Assembly: GCA_963978905.1 (NCBI GenBank)
Contig: OZ022257.1
Coordinates: 18,681,664 to 18,745,663, forward strand
Source: Trichostrongylus colubriformis
Taxonomy: Eukaryota > Nematoda > Chromadorea > Rhabditida > Trichostrongylidae
Direction: 5' to 3'
DNA: 64,000 nucleotides
The translations under genes were made by a program, and so were the position numbers. This document shows, one piece after another, positions 43,161-54,767 of this stretch; the stretch's first letter is position 1, and each line of letters starts with the position of its first letter. A model generated the notes under the pieces. That model saw only the letters and a program-made list of their open reading frames with translations, was not told where the DNA came from and did not search any database.

Positions 43161-44825
43161 GATTATTGAAATGATCACTGTGAAAATTATGTGATGTCGT
43201 TGTTGATCATTAGCACAGTTCCAATGTTCTCAGTATGAGAGGGTCGAAACGCTGATTAATGCTAGCCGTGAAGCGTTATGCTAGTTCAAGTGCCAGTTCC
43301 AAGTTAATCGGCTTTGGCGATAGACTCGTTTTTCTAGTCTCTATATCCGATTTTCTAATATTTAAATTTTATAAAGAATTTAATAGGAGCTCCATTTAGA
43401 AGACTGAGATTTTCATTTCGTTCACTTTCATCACCTTAGGCATCCTTTCTTATCTGAAAAGGAAAAGCTTAAACAAATGTGGTCTGTACATTATCATAAA
43501 TACAGGTGGGAACCTAATTACAATGCAACAATGTGAATAATGGTAGCTTCTTAGAAAAGGTGTCCCTGTGGGACCGTGTGACACGATGTCGTGTTACACG
43601 GGCGCCAGACAAGCAAAAAAGCCGCGGTCGTCAAAGGTAGTATTCTATACCGTCGATCCGTTAGTGAACCAATAATAAATTTTATTATCGTGGTGGTGGT
43701 TTGCGCATATCGTATGGAGGTCGTGTGGAGTTGCCACCAACATTACTCAAGAAAGGCGAAATTTGCCGTGAAGAACTGGGTTATGCGAAAGGCGCGAATA
43801 CTCGCCACAGTAAGAACTTCTACTCAAGTAAGCTTAGCTAAAAAAATAGGTGAAAATAGCGCCAGGCCCCGACCATCGAGGGATTACCCTCCTCCCTGAA
43901 TATGTATATTGGCACCTTCATATTCAATAAAGTTCCACCAGCGCACCGTAAAGCCGCCGTCATACTTTTTTACGATATTGTTTTGGCACTGCATAATCTC
44001 AAGGTTGTCATACTTCGTGCGAAAGTGCAACGCAGCAGAACAGCAGAATGGCTATGGGTGATGGCGATCTGTGAATGTGAAGAAACGAACCTGAATGGTC
44101 GCAATAATTCTGCTGTCTGCAATATTGCGTGCAGTCATTCAAACGCATTCAACTGGTCGCAATGCTACACTGCCATCGAATGTTCGCGGCATCTGTTCCT
44201 CTCTGATGAGTCGGAAGCCTGAATTCGTGGCAGTTGTTGGGTTGCTTTCATATGCTTGGCCTTCTCAGTGTTGCTATTGCTAACAATTGCTCCCGTTCAT
44301 TTCTATTTCACGGACTTTGTTGTCTGCCCTTCCTTAATCACTTTGGTTTTTTCAATAATGTGTTTTTGTTGGGTCTCGCCGTTTTCGTGCTTTAGTGCTG
44401 TAAACATGACCACATTTCCTCCACTAAGGCTTAGGCAAAAATATACGCATGAATATGCAGATTGACACCTCAAGGATCATTCCGATACGCTAAGATAAGC
44501 AACTTTCTAAAAGATGCCCCTCCGCCCTCATCGCGATAGCACCGCTCATAGCCACCGCTGCATTTTCGTTCGTTACTCTTAGTATGAAATCATCCCTTTC
44601 GTATCATTACCAAATGCAGGTGGTCTCGAAGAAAAGGGTCATATAAGAAAGAACATGACGCGCAAAAAAATGTGCAGGAGGAGAAATATTTCTTCGTTCT
44701 GTCTTTTCCTTGTACGTTGTCCTCGTCGACCTCCGAGGCTTGAAAGTATTTTTCGGTTCCCCCTATCCCTTGCTACTACAGAATTGTTATTCTATGATCC
44801 GGAAAAAACACGGTATGTATTTTCC
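43161..44825. other. Region upstream of cct-2
   Basis: No gene recognised. A solitary AAAGCCGCCGTCATACTTTT at about 43951-43970 resembles one end of the GC-rich MITE family. The cct-2 promoter is expected in the last few hundred bases, but I cannot identify an element. Confidence 0.4.
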
Positions 44826-44827
44826 AG
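44826..44827 (+). promoter_or_regulatory. Probable spliced-leader trans-splice acceptor of cct-2
   Basis: TATTTTCCAG ends eight bases before the cct-2 ATG at 44836. No upstream coding exon is needed because the protein begins [10 protein letters not shown] exactly as other nematode CCT-beta proteins do. A strong acceptor a few bases before the start codon with no partner donor is the usual nematode trans-splice arrangement. Inferred, not demonstrated. Confidence 0.55.
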
Positions 44828-44835
44828 ACGTGGCT

Positions 44836-47800
44836 ATGCTGCCTGTGCAGATCTTGAAGGATAACGCACAGGAAGAGCGCGGTGAAACCGCTCGGCTGAG
44901 CTCATTCGTTGGGGCCATCGCCATAGGAGACCTTGTGAAATCGACGTTAGGACCTAAGGGCATGGTTTGTTTGTTGTTGTTTTGCAAATAATAGAAAATT
45001 TCGGAAGTCTATTTTTAGGATAAAATTCTTATCAGCGGCGGTGGGGAACATCAAGGAATCAAGGTCACTAATGATGGAGCTACAATTCTGAAATCGATTG
45101 GTGTGGATAACCCGGCTGCAAAAGTGTTAGTCGGTCAGTCGCATGAATTTTTATCTCTTTTTTTCATGGTTAATTGAAGTGATATGATCATCTTTCGCTC
45201 AAGGCAGTGCTACAAGACTGTCAGGCCACCGTCAGACTGGGACTTTGCGACGTCGCACCTTCGCATGCGATACTACGATCGTGAGGTTGTGCAATGCCAA
45301 AGCTTAGGGCGCGGAGCCGCGACACCGCAGAATCGCAAAGTCTGGCGGGCCTTAGGGTGACAGTGTTCGCTTTTCGAGCTATTCTTTTGATACCTCCTTA
45401 TTCATGATACTCAAGAAATCAAACGAATTCTCTGTATTGATAGAGCGAAAGCCGTCGTTATTCAGATATGTCTATGACTCAAGACAATGAAGTCGGTGAT
45501 GGAACCACATCAGTCACAGTACTCGCGGCTGAGTTACTTAAGGAGGTGATTTTTTCTCAACTGAAAAAATAAATATCTTTTGCACATCATTCTTCGCCGT
45601 ACCGATGCATCTTGGGATTTTGATTTCATGCGCCTCTCTTTTAAGCTCGATCTCTTCTTCCATGAGAGTTTTGGGTGAGGCCGCTGTCAGACTCTGCGAT
45701 TTTACGCTGTCGCGACTTCCCACTCGAATTTGCGGCATTGCTCTGTTCGAAGGTCGTGGTATAGCGTGCGAAACGCCACAAAGTCGCAAGGTCGGACGGC
45801 GGCCTAAGTTTCTACCGAGACTAGAGGATGATGATGGAAACGAGAAAGATGGTTACATCAAAGTCTATGTCCTTGGATAACATAAATTGAAGAGCCATGT
45901 AATTTTGATGTAACGTTTCTCACAAGCAGTCGTAACTTTCTAGGCGGAGAAACTTGTCAATCAACGCATTCATCCACAGACGATTATTTCTGGTTACCGT
46001 CGTGGACTTATGATTGCTCAGAATGCCCTTCGTTCATCTTGCGTGGAATCTGGGTAAGTTACATTTTCGGTTTGCACTTTTTCAATTACTGCCTTTCGTT
46101 GGCCCCTTGCAATGTTTATCGAGCGAGATATACCGGAAGATGTACTGGTTTTTGGTGGAGTCGAATTTGCTGCATATCCATTGAAGCTCCCAGAATTATG
46201 GGATTGTGCCCATTGTTCTAAGGTATTTCAGTTTTGGGTTCACGTACGCTCTCGCTTGAGAAAATGCATTTTCAAGGTTAGCTGCCTGTGCAAGAAAAAG
46301 GAATTTGATGCTCATTGAAACATTCCCGCGTGATCCTCATGCTTTATTCGTGTTCAGTAGCTGCCTGGCCATACGCCTTTCACGCAGTTTTAACATCAGT
46401 ATAGTGGGTCATTTCATAAGTTAGATCGCTGTTTTCAAATAGGATTTTTTCCTGTAAAATTGATTTTCAGGCTGGTGAAGTTGGTCCAGTATCGAAAATT
46501 GACCAAACTGGCAATTAATCAGCACCCCATATTTCTTGCTAAAAAATCACTCTTATGTGGGTCACACCTGCTCGCACCTTTTTTTTTTGGTCGAGAAGCC
46601 GCGTCGCTCTTTTTCCAAGTTTGGTTTTCCCGGCCAATCCGATGATTTTTGTCATTTCAATGAATCTAGGCCAAAAAATCGGCTCCATTCCCTTGAAACT
46701 GTTGTGAAACGTTAAGGAGAGGTAGTGGGTGGGCAAGGGCACTCGTCGTCGACCAAATTCTTTACCTTTCTGCTAAGAAAAGCAGTTGTGAAATAATGCC
46801 ATTTGGACCATTTTCACATAGTCATAAAATCCAATAAGGATCGCAGTTAATATCAAATTGAATTGTGTTCCTGGTAGAGCAAGAAGGTTCCTTGCGAATG
46901 ATCTATAAAGCTGTGTCTAACACCAAGGTAAATTTAGAAGGAAAAACTTTAATTTGAGTAAACGACACTTTTTTCGGAAAAAGCAATTTGGAATAAAAGC
47001 GACGCTCATTCTCGATCAACCGACCGGTCGAACTATGGAAGAGGCTAGGCCAAGTAGCGAATAATGAATAGTAGGGAATTTGAAGTGGAATTCAGCGATT
47101 TTAATCAATGGCGATTTGGCCATTTGTTGCTAACTAGACCTACCACTTTGCCAACTCAAACGAAACCGTGGTAGCAAAAATGTAGAACGTCAACAAATCA
47201 TCATATAGAGGTGATAAATTTCTTTCGGATGGTGTAAGGCATGTTGCACAATCCTATAACCCTATATGAAAATTTTTCGTTCAAAAATCAACATTACTCA
47301 TGGAATGACCCAGTAGGTTCTTTGGGAGCCCATTGACATTATGTTAGCTCTTGGTGGATTCGGGATATGGACTAGAACGTTTAGCTCAAGTCTGCTCTCA
47401 AGTAATGGCATCTGTACTTACTGTCGACATACATATTGTTATATAGGCGTTTTTCTAAACTAGATCGGCGCTTGTTCTGGTTTGGGTTCGGAATGTTAAA
47501 CCAATTTTTTTCTCGTAGTGTTTAATTATTTCTTAAGTGAGGTTTTCATCGTGAATTGAAGGAGGTAATGTTTCGATTCCTGAACTAAATTATTACAGTG
47601 AAAACATGAGGGAGGATTTAATGAAGATCGCTCGCACAACATTGGGATCGAAAATTCTCAATCAGCACAAAGAGCTCTTTGCTAAACTGGCGGTTGATGC
47701 TGTCCTGAGAATGAAGGTTGTCCAATTCGTTTCGTTGCATTCATCACCCCCTTGGTATCATTTCTTTCAGGGGTCAGCAAATCTGGAAGCAATCCAAATG

Positions 47801-50728
47801 ATTAAGAAGCTTGGTGGTTCGTTGAGTGATTCTTATCTCGACGAAGGTGAAAAGAAGTTTTTTTTTCATTTGTCATAACATCTCCATCACCAATAACGTC
47901 TGTTTGAGGCTTTCTCCTTGAAAAGCTGCCGGGCATGTATCAGCCAAAAAGGATGGAGAAAGCCAAAATTCTCATTGCGAACACACCAATGGATACAGAT
48001 AAGGTAGCTTTCTTCTGAACCAGGCGCTTACCAACATGCTCGTTTCCAATGATTTCAGAGGTCCCAAATCTTTGTAGTTCCTGCCGTAGTTCAGATGAGT
48101 TTCTGAAACTAAAATCGTTGTTACAGGGAGTTACTTTTGGGTAAGGGTTGTGTTGTAACTCAGCATAATAAGAGAACTTGCCGCCTAAGTGCAGCTGAGA
48201 ATCTACTCCAGAGAAGAAATGGTGGAAAGGGAGTATCGTTGTAAACCTGTTTCACTCCTAATCTTTACAATGTTCCATGGTTTCTGTTAGCTGGCAATTT
48301 CCAGGTGAAGGTTTTTGGCTCCCGAGTTCGTGTGGAATCTGTTGCCAAGGTGGCGGAATTAGAAGCTGCAGAAAAGCTGAAAATGAAGGAGAAGGTACGA
48401 TTTGCATCCAAGTTTCGAAGGTCCAAGATGTTGATTCCAAAATGAACATTTTTAAGGTAGACAAAATTCTGGCACATAAGGCCAATGTCTTCATCAATAG
48501 GCAGTTGATCTATAACTATCCGGAACAATTGTTCGCTGATGCTGGTGTGATGGCCATCGAACACGCTGACTTTGAAGGAATCGAACGTCTTGCATTAGTG
48601 CTTGGTATAGTACTTCTGCTTTGATGAAAACTCCTAGGGAATTGGATTTTCTGAATTTGTCATATTCAAGGGGGAGAAATCGTGTCAACGTTCGATACAC
48701 CAGAAAATGTTAAATTTGGAACGTGTGATCTCATCGAGGAAGTGATGATTGGCGAAGATCGTCTGTTGCGCTTTAGTGGTGTACCTCTTGGTTTGTACTT
48801 CGGAACTTGTTGTTTTTATGTAATGGGATTGCTGGCGATCCGTAGTTACGCGTGCTTGTAGGAGAAGCTTGCTCCATTGTGCTCCGTGGTGCCACTCAAC
48901 AGATTCTGGAAGAAGCAGAGCGATCGTTGCACGATGCCCTTTGTGTGTTGATCACACACGTCAAAGAATCGAAAACTGTGGCTGGAGCTGGTGCCTCGGA
49001 AATTCTCATGAGCACAGCTGTAGCTATGGAAAGTCATAAGGTGTGCACTATAAAACATCTTTGTATGCACTTATTGATGCTTAGAAATATTCAGGTGGCA
49101 GGAAAAGAAGCATTGGCGGTTGAGGCCTTTGCTCGTGCCTTGGCTCAGCTACCAACCATCATCTGTGATAATGCAGGTCTTGATAGCGCCGATTTGGTGA
49201 CTAGACTGAGGGCAGAACATGCTAATGGTCATCATAATATGGGAATAGGTTTGTGTACAACTTTCCATTTTGTGATTGGTCATTTTGTGGATCTTTATAC
49301 GAAATTACTCGTAAGGTGTGCAATTTTTTCTCTGAGGCATCCGTCGCTTGTGTGGCGCTACTATCACTAGTGAAACATGCGCAACAATTTACTATTTTCG
49401 GTGGTACAACCTGCGAGGCAGGGTTCACCGATAAATAGATTCATGTATTTAAGGTAAACCTCACTGGGTGTGCCATTATGGCAGAATCCACGACAGGACT
49501 TCCAGTGTGCGCCATCGTGAGTGCGACTAGGAGCGCCGTATGAATGTAACTGAATGGCATATACGGTGTCCTTTGCCTTATTTCAAGCGTAATCATTCCA
49601 GTACTCAATAGCTCGCGCTCATCCGTAGCCACTGTGGACACTAAAATTTTTTGCTCTTATGCTACACTCGCTTATCCACTGAGTCATTAAGTAGAACCAT
49701 GTGGTCGGGCGGTTTACCCGGGTCATGACAATCGAGTTGGGTCAGGTTGATCTAGTTCGAAGCGGACACACCTCCTAGCACGCAGTCTATTCACCAGAAG
49801 CGACAAAGGCTTTCTGCGCGCGGCTTCTAAGTTCGATGTCCTGTTGTGCAGCCCAAGGTTGAGCATCGCTTCGAGAAGATTGTCCTCCTATACGATCATT
49901 TTAGAAGAGGTGCAAGTCCCTAGGGGAGTTCCAGTCAGTGTTCATTTTCGGGGTGTGTGTAGAGCGTAGAGAAGCCACTATGTGTTCCGTTGAAAGGTAG
50001 GGAAAGTCAAAATGGAATTTGGGACGTCAGCTCACAAGAAATTCTGAATTTGGCTTGGAAATCACAGTGACGGTGTCTGCTGTATCCGTTGAACTGGTTG
50101 GGTTTCTGGAATCCGCTTTTTCCTTTGTTTTTTTTTGCCTGTGCAAATATTTGCACAACAATTGAAAAAGTGCAGTTCAAATATATGCAATGTAGTCAAT
50201 GAATATATTTTGAGAAAAACGTTATTTTTTCGCACTAATGGGTCTAAAAACGACGGTGCTCTGTTTTTTTCTCGCTTCCGTGCCAGTTCTTGAAGTTGAG
50301 TTAGTCGACCTGTTTGCGTCATGATCCCATCGTAAGCAAGGTAATATTTACACAGACTACAAAAAATAGCTATTGCAAGGCAACAGTTCTCGGTAGCGTA
50401 GGGTTCATAGCGAAACTGTTTAGCAGTCATGTTTGCGAAATACTTCGGACCAATTTCCAGTGAAGAACTTATTGCACTCAAACTATCACGGCTTTCTGGC
50501 GCAGCCCTTAACTTTTAGGCTCTGTGATTCTCACTAATTGCCTGTGTTTGTTCAGATATTGTGAATGGAACTATCACTGATGTGGTGAAATTGGGCGTAA
50601 TCGAATCGTTCAACGTGAAGTTGTGTATGGTATCGAGTGCGGCTGAAGCAGCTGAACAGATCCTTCGTGTTGACAACATTATCAAATGTGCCCCACGTGC
50701 ACGTCCAGCTGATCATCGGCCTTGCTAA
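44836..50728 (+). CDS. cct-2: T-complex protein 1 subunit beta (CCT-beta cytosolic chaperonin), 13 exons, complete
   Basis: One of eight subunits of the cytosolic TRiC/CCT ring that folds actin, tubulin and WD proteins using ATP. Exons: 44836-44964, 45019-45133, 45466-45545, 45944-46053, 47599-47716, 47771-47846, 47909-48003, 48305-48394, 48457-48604, 48671-48790, 48862-49040, 49095-49248, 50556-50728. Total 1587 nt, 528 aa, with all phases consistent. ATP-binding and hydrolysis motifs are intact: LGPKGM (38-43), NDGATIL (61-67), GDGTTS (92-97), and [10 protein letters not shown] near the C-terminal equatorial domain. The protein ends in the beta-type HRPC tail. Length equals the family norm. 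Introns 2 and 3 each hold a small GC-rich MITE. Introns 4 (46054-47598) and 12 (49249-50555) are long with no gene recognised. Near certain orthologue; housekeeping expression is expected. Confidence 0.97.
45224..45351. mobile_element. Short GC-rich MITE in cct-2 intron 2
   Basis: The ends, GGCCACCGTCAGACTGGGAC and (inverted) GGCCCGCCAGACTTTGCGA, are imperfect inverted repeats of a 128-bp element. The GGCC...GTCAGACT start is shared with the element in the next intron. Confidence 0.65.
45679..45804. mobile_element. Short GC-rich MITE in cct-2 intron 3
   Basis: It starts GGCCGCTGTCAGACTCTGCG and ends with the inverse of GGCCGCCGTCCGACCTTGCG; 126 bp. It is the same family and size as the element in intron 2, and its ends resemble the larger foldback at 42.7 kb. 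Confidence 0.65.
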
Positions 50729-53700
50729 GCCGCTTTTGTTATGAGTTTTTTGTTAAATATTTTACTATCTGCAATCTCGTTACTTTTTTGAAAGCTTTGA
50801 ATTTGCACGAGTTTTTCAATGTTATCTCGAGGTGTTCTCGGTTGGTTAGACTGAGCTACCCCTGTTTGTTGTTTTTCTTCTTGTTGATTCAGTCGCTCTG
50901 CTTCACAGTTATCCATCATCTTGCTTTTTTATTCAGTTGATAAACTCGTGCAGCTAATTTCTTTGTAATATGGCAGCTTTTTGAAGGTGTCGCGGAGAGG
51001 CAATAGATGGCGCTCTAAATGCGGTTAATATATCGATGTGAAGGAACAACCGAAGTGCTCGGTAGAAGGAAATAACATTGGTGTAGATCAACAGTAAAAC
51101 TTCAAAGAAATGATGGGTGGCGCGATTGCCGAAGTTTTTCTTACTGTGGCGCCTTAGAAGGGCTCTACGTCGACTGACACGCCCCTGATCCTGTGCTGGT
51201 TGCACAAGTACGTACGTTGTATAGTGCGCGCGACCTCTACACATCGCAGATCCGTGTGACTGTTATAATACGTCAGTGAACATGCGTCGTAGAACACGTA
51301 CGTAGCTAATATTGAAGGATAAAGTAAGGTTCTCCTAACAAGGATTTGGCCATCCCATTTGTTTTTCTCTTCGCTGCCTGGCTACAACACTATTTGCATG
51401 TTCGCAGCGATAAAGTTGCTCCTGGTTCCTCTACCTGACGAGGTTCACGGGATGTACTTAATGGAGTTTAGTAGTGTCGGACCCATTTGGAAGTACTGAA
51501 CATCATTCTGATTATAAGCTGACTCCTTTAATTCTCTGCAGAGATCAGATGCCACGTAGGTGTCCGAAATGAAGCTGTTTGATAAGTATTTCGATTCCTA
51601 AATGATAAACCCCTATGGCTCACTCGATTCCCTCACAGACATATTGATTTGCTATAGAGGAACGATATGCATGCACCTTCTACATCACTGGTTTCGTCAA
51701 GCAAACATACGAGTCCGGTTGTAGGCCCGGAAGCACTCGTTCAAATCACGTGCACATTTGGATAAACAGAGCTGCTCGTACAGGACACGCCTTTGTATCC
51801 GTATTAACTGGGCTTAACGTAGGCTTTGATTTTGTCGGACAACCCTGTTTTCGGGCCAGAAGCGGAAGATGGGTAAAAGACTTCAGTGGCAATTTGTGAG
51901 TTACATCTTGCGTCTGACTTTTGTGAGGATTAGGCCCCTGTGTTCGTCATACTGGTCTCCAGCTGGGCTATAATCACCTGATAAAAGTAACTAGTAAAAG
52001 TGGTTCCACTTTTTGCAGTCGACAGGACAATAGGATCCGTATGGGTTGATCCTAATTACAGGGCTCCTGTCGCCGAAAAGGAAGGCCAAATTTTAGGCCT
52101 TGTGGTCTTATCAGTCCCCCGATGAAAGCGTTACATAATTCGGCGGTGCCCAGAGGCACTCGTGGAACATCTCAGCATAGCAGCTCGCCAATTCTCCTGC
52201 TCCAGCTCGACGATCGCAGCATCGGCAGCGGGCTCGACTGACCGGTCAGCTGTTTGCTCAGCGGGCCCCTCCCTTGCGAGAGCGCCTTTCGCACACCGTA
52301 CCAGGGACCCCACTCCCCGGTCCCCGTCTCCCGCGCGTCATCACCATCCAGCGTACCGTGTCTGTTGCACATCCGACTGACAACAATTAGTGCCATTCCC
52401 ACAGCACATTCCCTGGTTGACGCTGGTTTGACGTCGTCATTCACCAATTTTAACGCCTGTCGACAGTCTGGCGTCCAGGATGTCTGTGCCGCCTTCACGG
52501 GCGCATTCTGAGGTATGCAAAGCATTCAATCCGGATAAATGCCACAAATTCTTCTAAATTTTTTTTTGTTTGGAGAACAGTTTGAGAGTAGCGGGTGGGT
52601 GAAGAGGCCAAAGCTCTACGAGGTGATGTGAGCTATACCACAGAAATGTAAATAAATGAGCTGCCGGATTTCCTCCCACATACTGTATCTCTCATCGACG
52701 ATTGACGAGTAATGTTGACCTAAGAGTTCCACACTGAGGAATTGAGTGCCACAGAATCGTAGTGAGTCATTTCATGCAGCAGGGACGTGCCATACAATGT
52801 GTTTACAGTTGCAAGCGTTCACATTGTACTCGTCATCGACCAGGCCTCTTTGGTACACGCCATGTCTTTGACTTCATTCAGAATCACCGTAGCATTTGGA
52901 TAGGCAATTGCCTCTGAGCGACTGAAAGAGGCCAACCTTTGAACAGTTCACATGAGGTTAATCGCCCCTTTCCATTGCTGCTTCTTGGTTGTCATGATCG
53001 ATTACGCATAGAACAAAAAAAGATGATTTCGCAGTTAATTCCCATCGCTAAGATTCGCTTTCTAATAAGATTTGAGAGCATAGTCCAATGCTAATTTCCA
53101 TCACTTTCATCATTTGTCCATTATTTTTCCATAGTTTTAAGTAACTTGAAGTAAACTCTTCACAACTCATCGAATTTATGGAATGAGTAATGAAAATTTT
53201 ATTTTCATCTAAAGTTGTTCTGGAGATATGCAGGTTCCCAGAAACCGGCTTCTGTCTCATGTCGACAGTGAGCAATGTTTGAGTTACTTATTATCGCCCG
53301 CACCTACCTGAAAAACATTTTGGCAGATTTTTTTTGTCGGGAAGTGAGTTGGACTATCTGTAGGAAATTTCTGGATTGAGTTAAATGTGGTCTTGGCTGA
53401 CTCCTGTGCATTGTTTAGAGAGGGAGGGATCTAGGAAGGATGTAATCGCCTGTAGCGATCAATTATTTTGAGATGCACTGCTTATCCCTTCCCTCTAGAA
53501 AGGCATACTGCATGTTTCCTCCATAAGACAGATAAAGTCAAAGTTAGATAATAAAATTCCTGGTGTTAAGCAGTGCCTTATTGGGATGCGTCGCGTATTC
53601 TATGTAGTTCCACCCAGAATCGTGACGGCAAGTGAATGTGATTTGCCTGAACAGTGACTTGCGATGGCTGCTAGTAAATGCAAAAGTCAGTGCTGTTATC

Positions 53701-54746
53701 CTTCCAGATGTCTGAAACTAATTTACTACTTCGGAGGGATGGAATTTTTTTCTGTGTTCATAGATGTAGATGTAGTGCCCACGCGTTTTTCTCTTGACCA
53801 CGCTTTCTTTTCGGCCAATGAAATGGTTTTTATAAGGTAACCAATGTAAGAGGATGTCAGACGTCTCCCGCTCAGGGTCTATTCATGGTTGTGACCATGA
53901 GATACTATGAAAGGAGGAGTTGCTCTGGGTGAGGTTCAGCCCAGTATTTTCACACTTGAATCGTATGAGCGGCTTGGTGGGTGGGGAGGGGGTGCTTGTC
54001 ACTACCTAACGATCATGACGCGAGGGTTTCCATTGTATCTCCGAGATGCTTTCCATTCAGCGAACATGCTGAGTGGCTTCGGATCTTATGTCTGATTATT
54101 CACGACTTTAAGGGTGAATATTGAGAGACCATCTCACGGGATGTCTTTACTGCAGATCGCCCAAAGCTTTGGTGTCTACTGGCGACCCGCGGTGATTTCA
54201 ATCGAGAGGAGATTCCATTGAACGGTGTATTCCTGTATTTGGTGATGTACAGGAATAAAACTGTGCGAACGGGGGTGGTGTAGTTACAAGTTGCGTGCAC
54301 TTCCACTCTTATGGTGCGGGGATGAAATCCCGCATCAGTGCCCGCCCGAGCCAAACAAGCATACCATCCCACCGTGGTAGGTACCAAAAATTGGTACCGG
54401 ACTCGTTTGAGAGTCGAAAAGCACTGGCTTGTACATTGGCTGACACGCACAAGTCAAATATGGGCCAAATCGCATGCACTTGCCACCACGATTCCGAATG
54501 GAACTAGAATGCAACAGTGGAATGATTAACGCCACAAACGTGATCGTTTTCTTTTACAAACGTCCAGTGAAAGGCTCGCTCATGGACACGATTCAATGCA
54601 AAGGTCGAATATGGGTTTAATACGCCTTTTCGCATACCCATCACTTACCCTTTATGTATAATTCATTTTGTAAGCCAACATCGGTTTATCCGGAAGTGGA
54701 TGTAAAGCTGGTTTCTGAGGTTGCAAGTTTCCGATGCTACATTCTT
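50729..54746. other. Intergenic region between cct-2 and the PLPPR-like gene
   Basis: No gene recognised. No exact AATAAA is obvious just after the cct-2 stop. Short GC-rich frames at about 52150-52510 and 54100-54530 occur on both strands and lack family motifs; they look like repeat-derived sequence. Any upstream exon or promoter of the PLPPR-like gene would lie here. Confidence 0.4.
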
Positions 54747-54767
54747 ATGGTCCAAGACCAGCTTCAA
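54747..54767 (+). CDS. Tentative first coding exon of the PLPPR-like gene
   Basis: ATG at 54747 opens seven codons (MVQDQLQ) that end at a GTATCT donor in phase 0. This joins, through a 63-base intron, to the well-supported exon at 54831, which begins with GTG after a TTTTTCAG acceptor and so needs an upstream start. Only frame and intron size support this exon; a start farther upstream is possible. Confidence 0.35.

Noticed and set aside
52131..52525. Overlapping GC-rich open frames on both strands
   Set aside because: Frames on both strands stay open because of base composition; there is no family motif and no splice support.
54100..54535. Long overlapping open frames (116 codons on the minus strand, 70 on the plus)
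   Set aside because: No domain is recognised and none joins in phase to the PLPPR exon at 54831.
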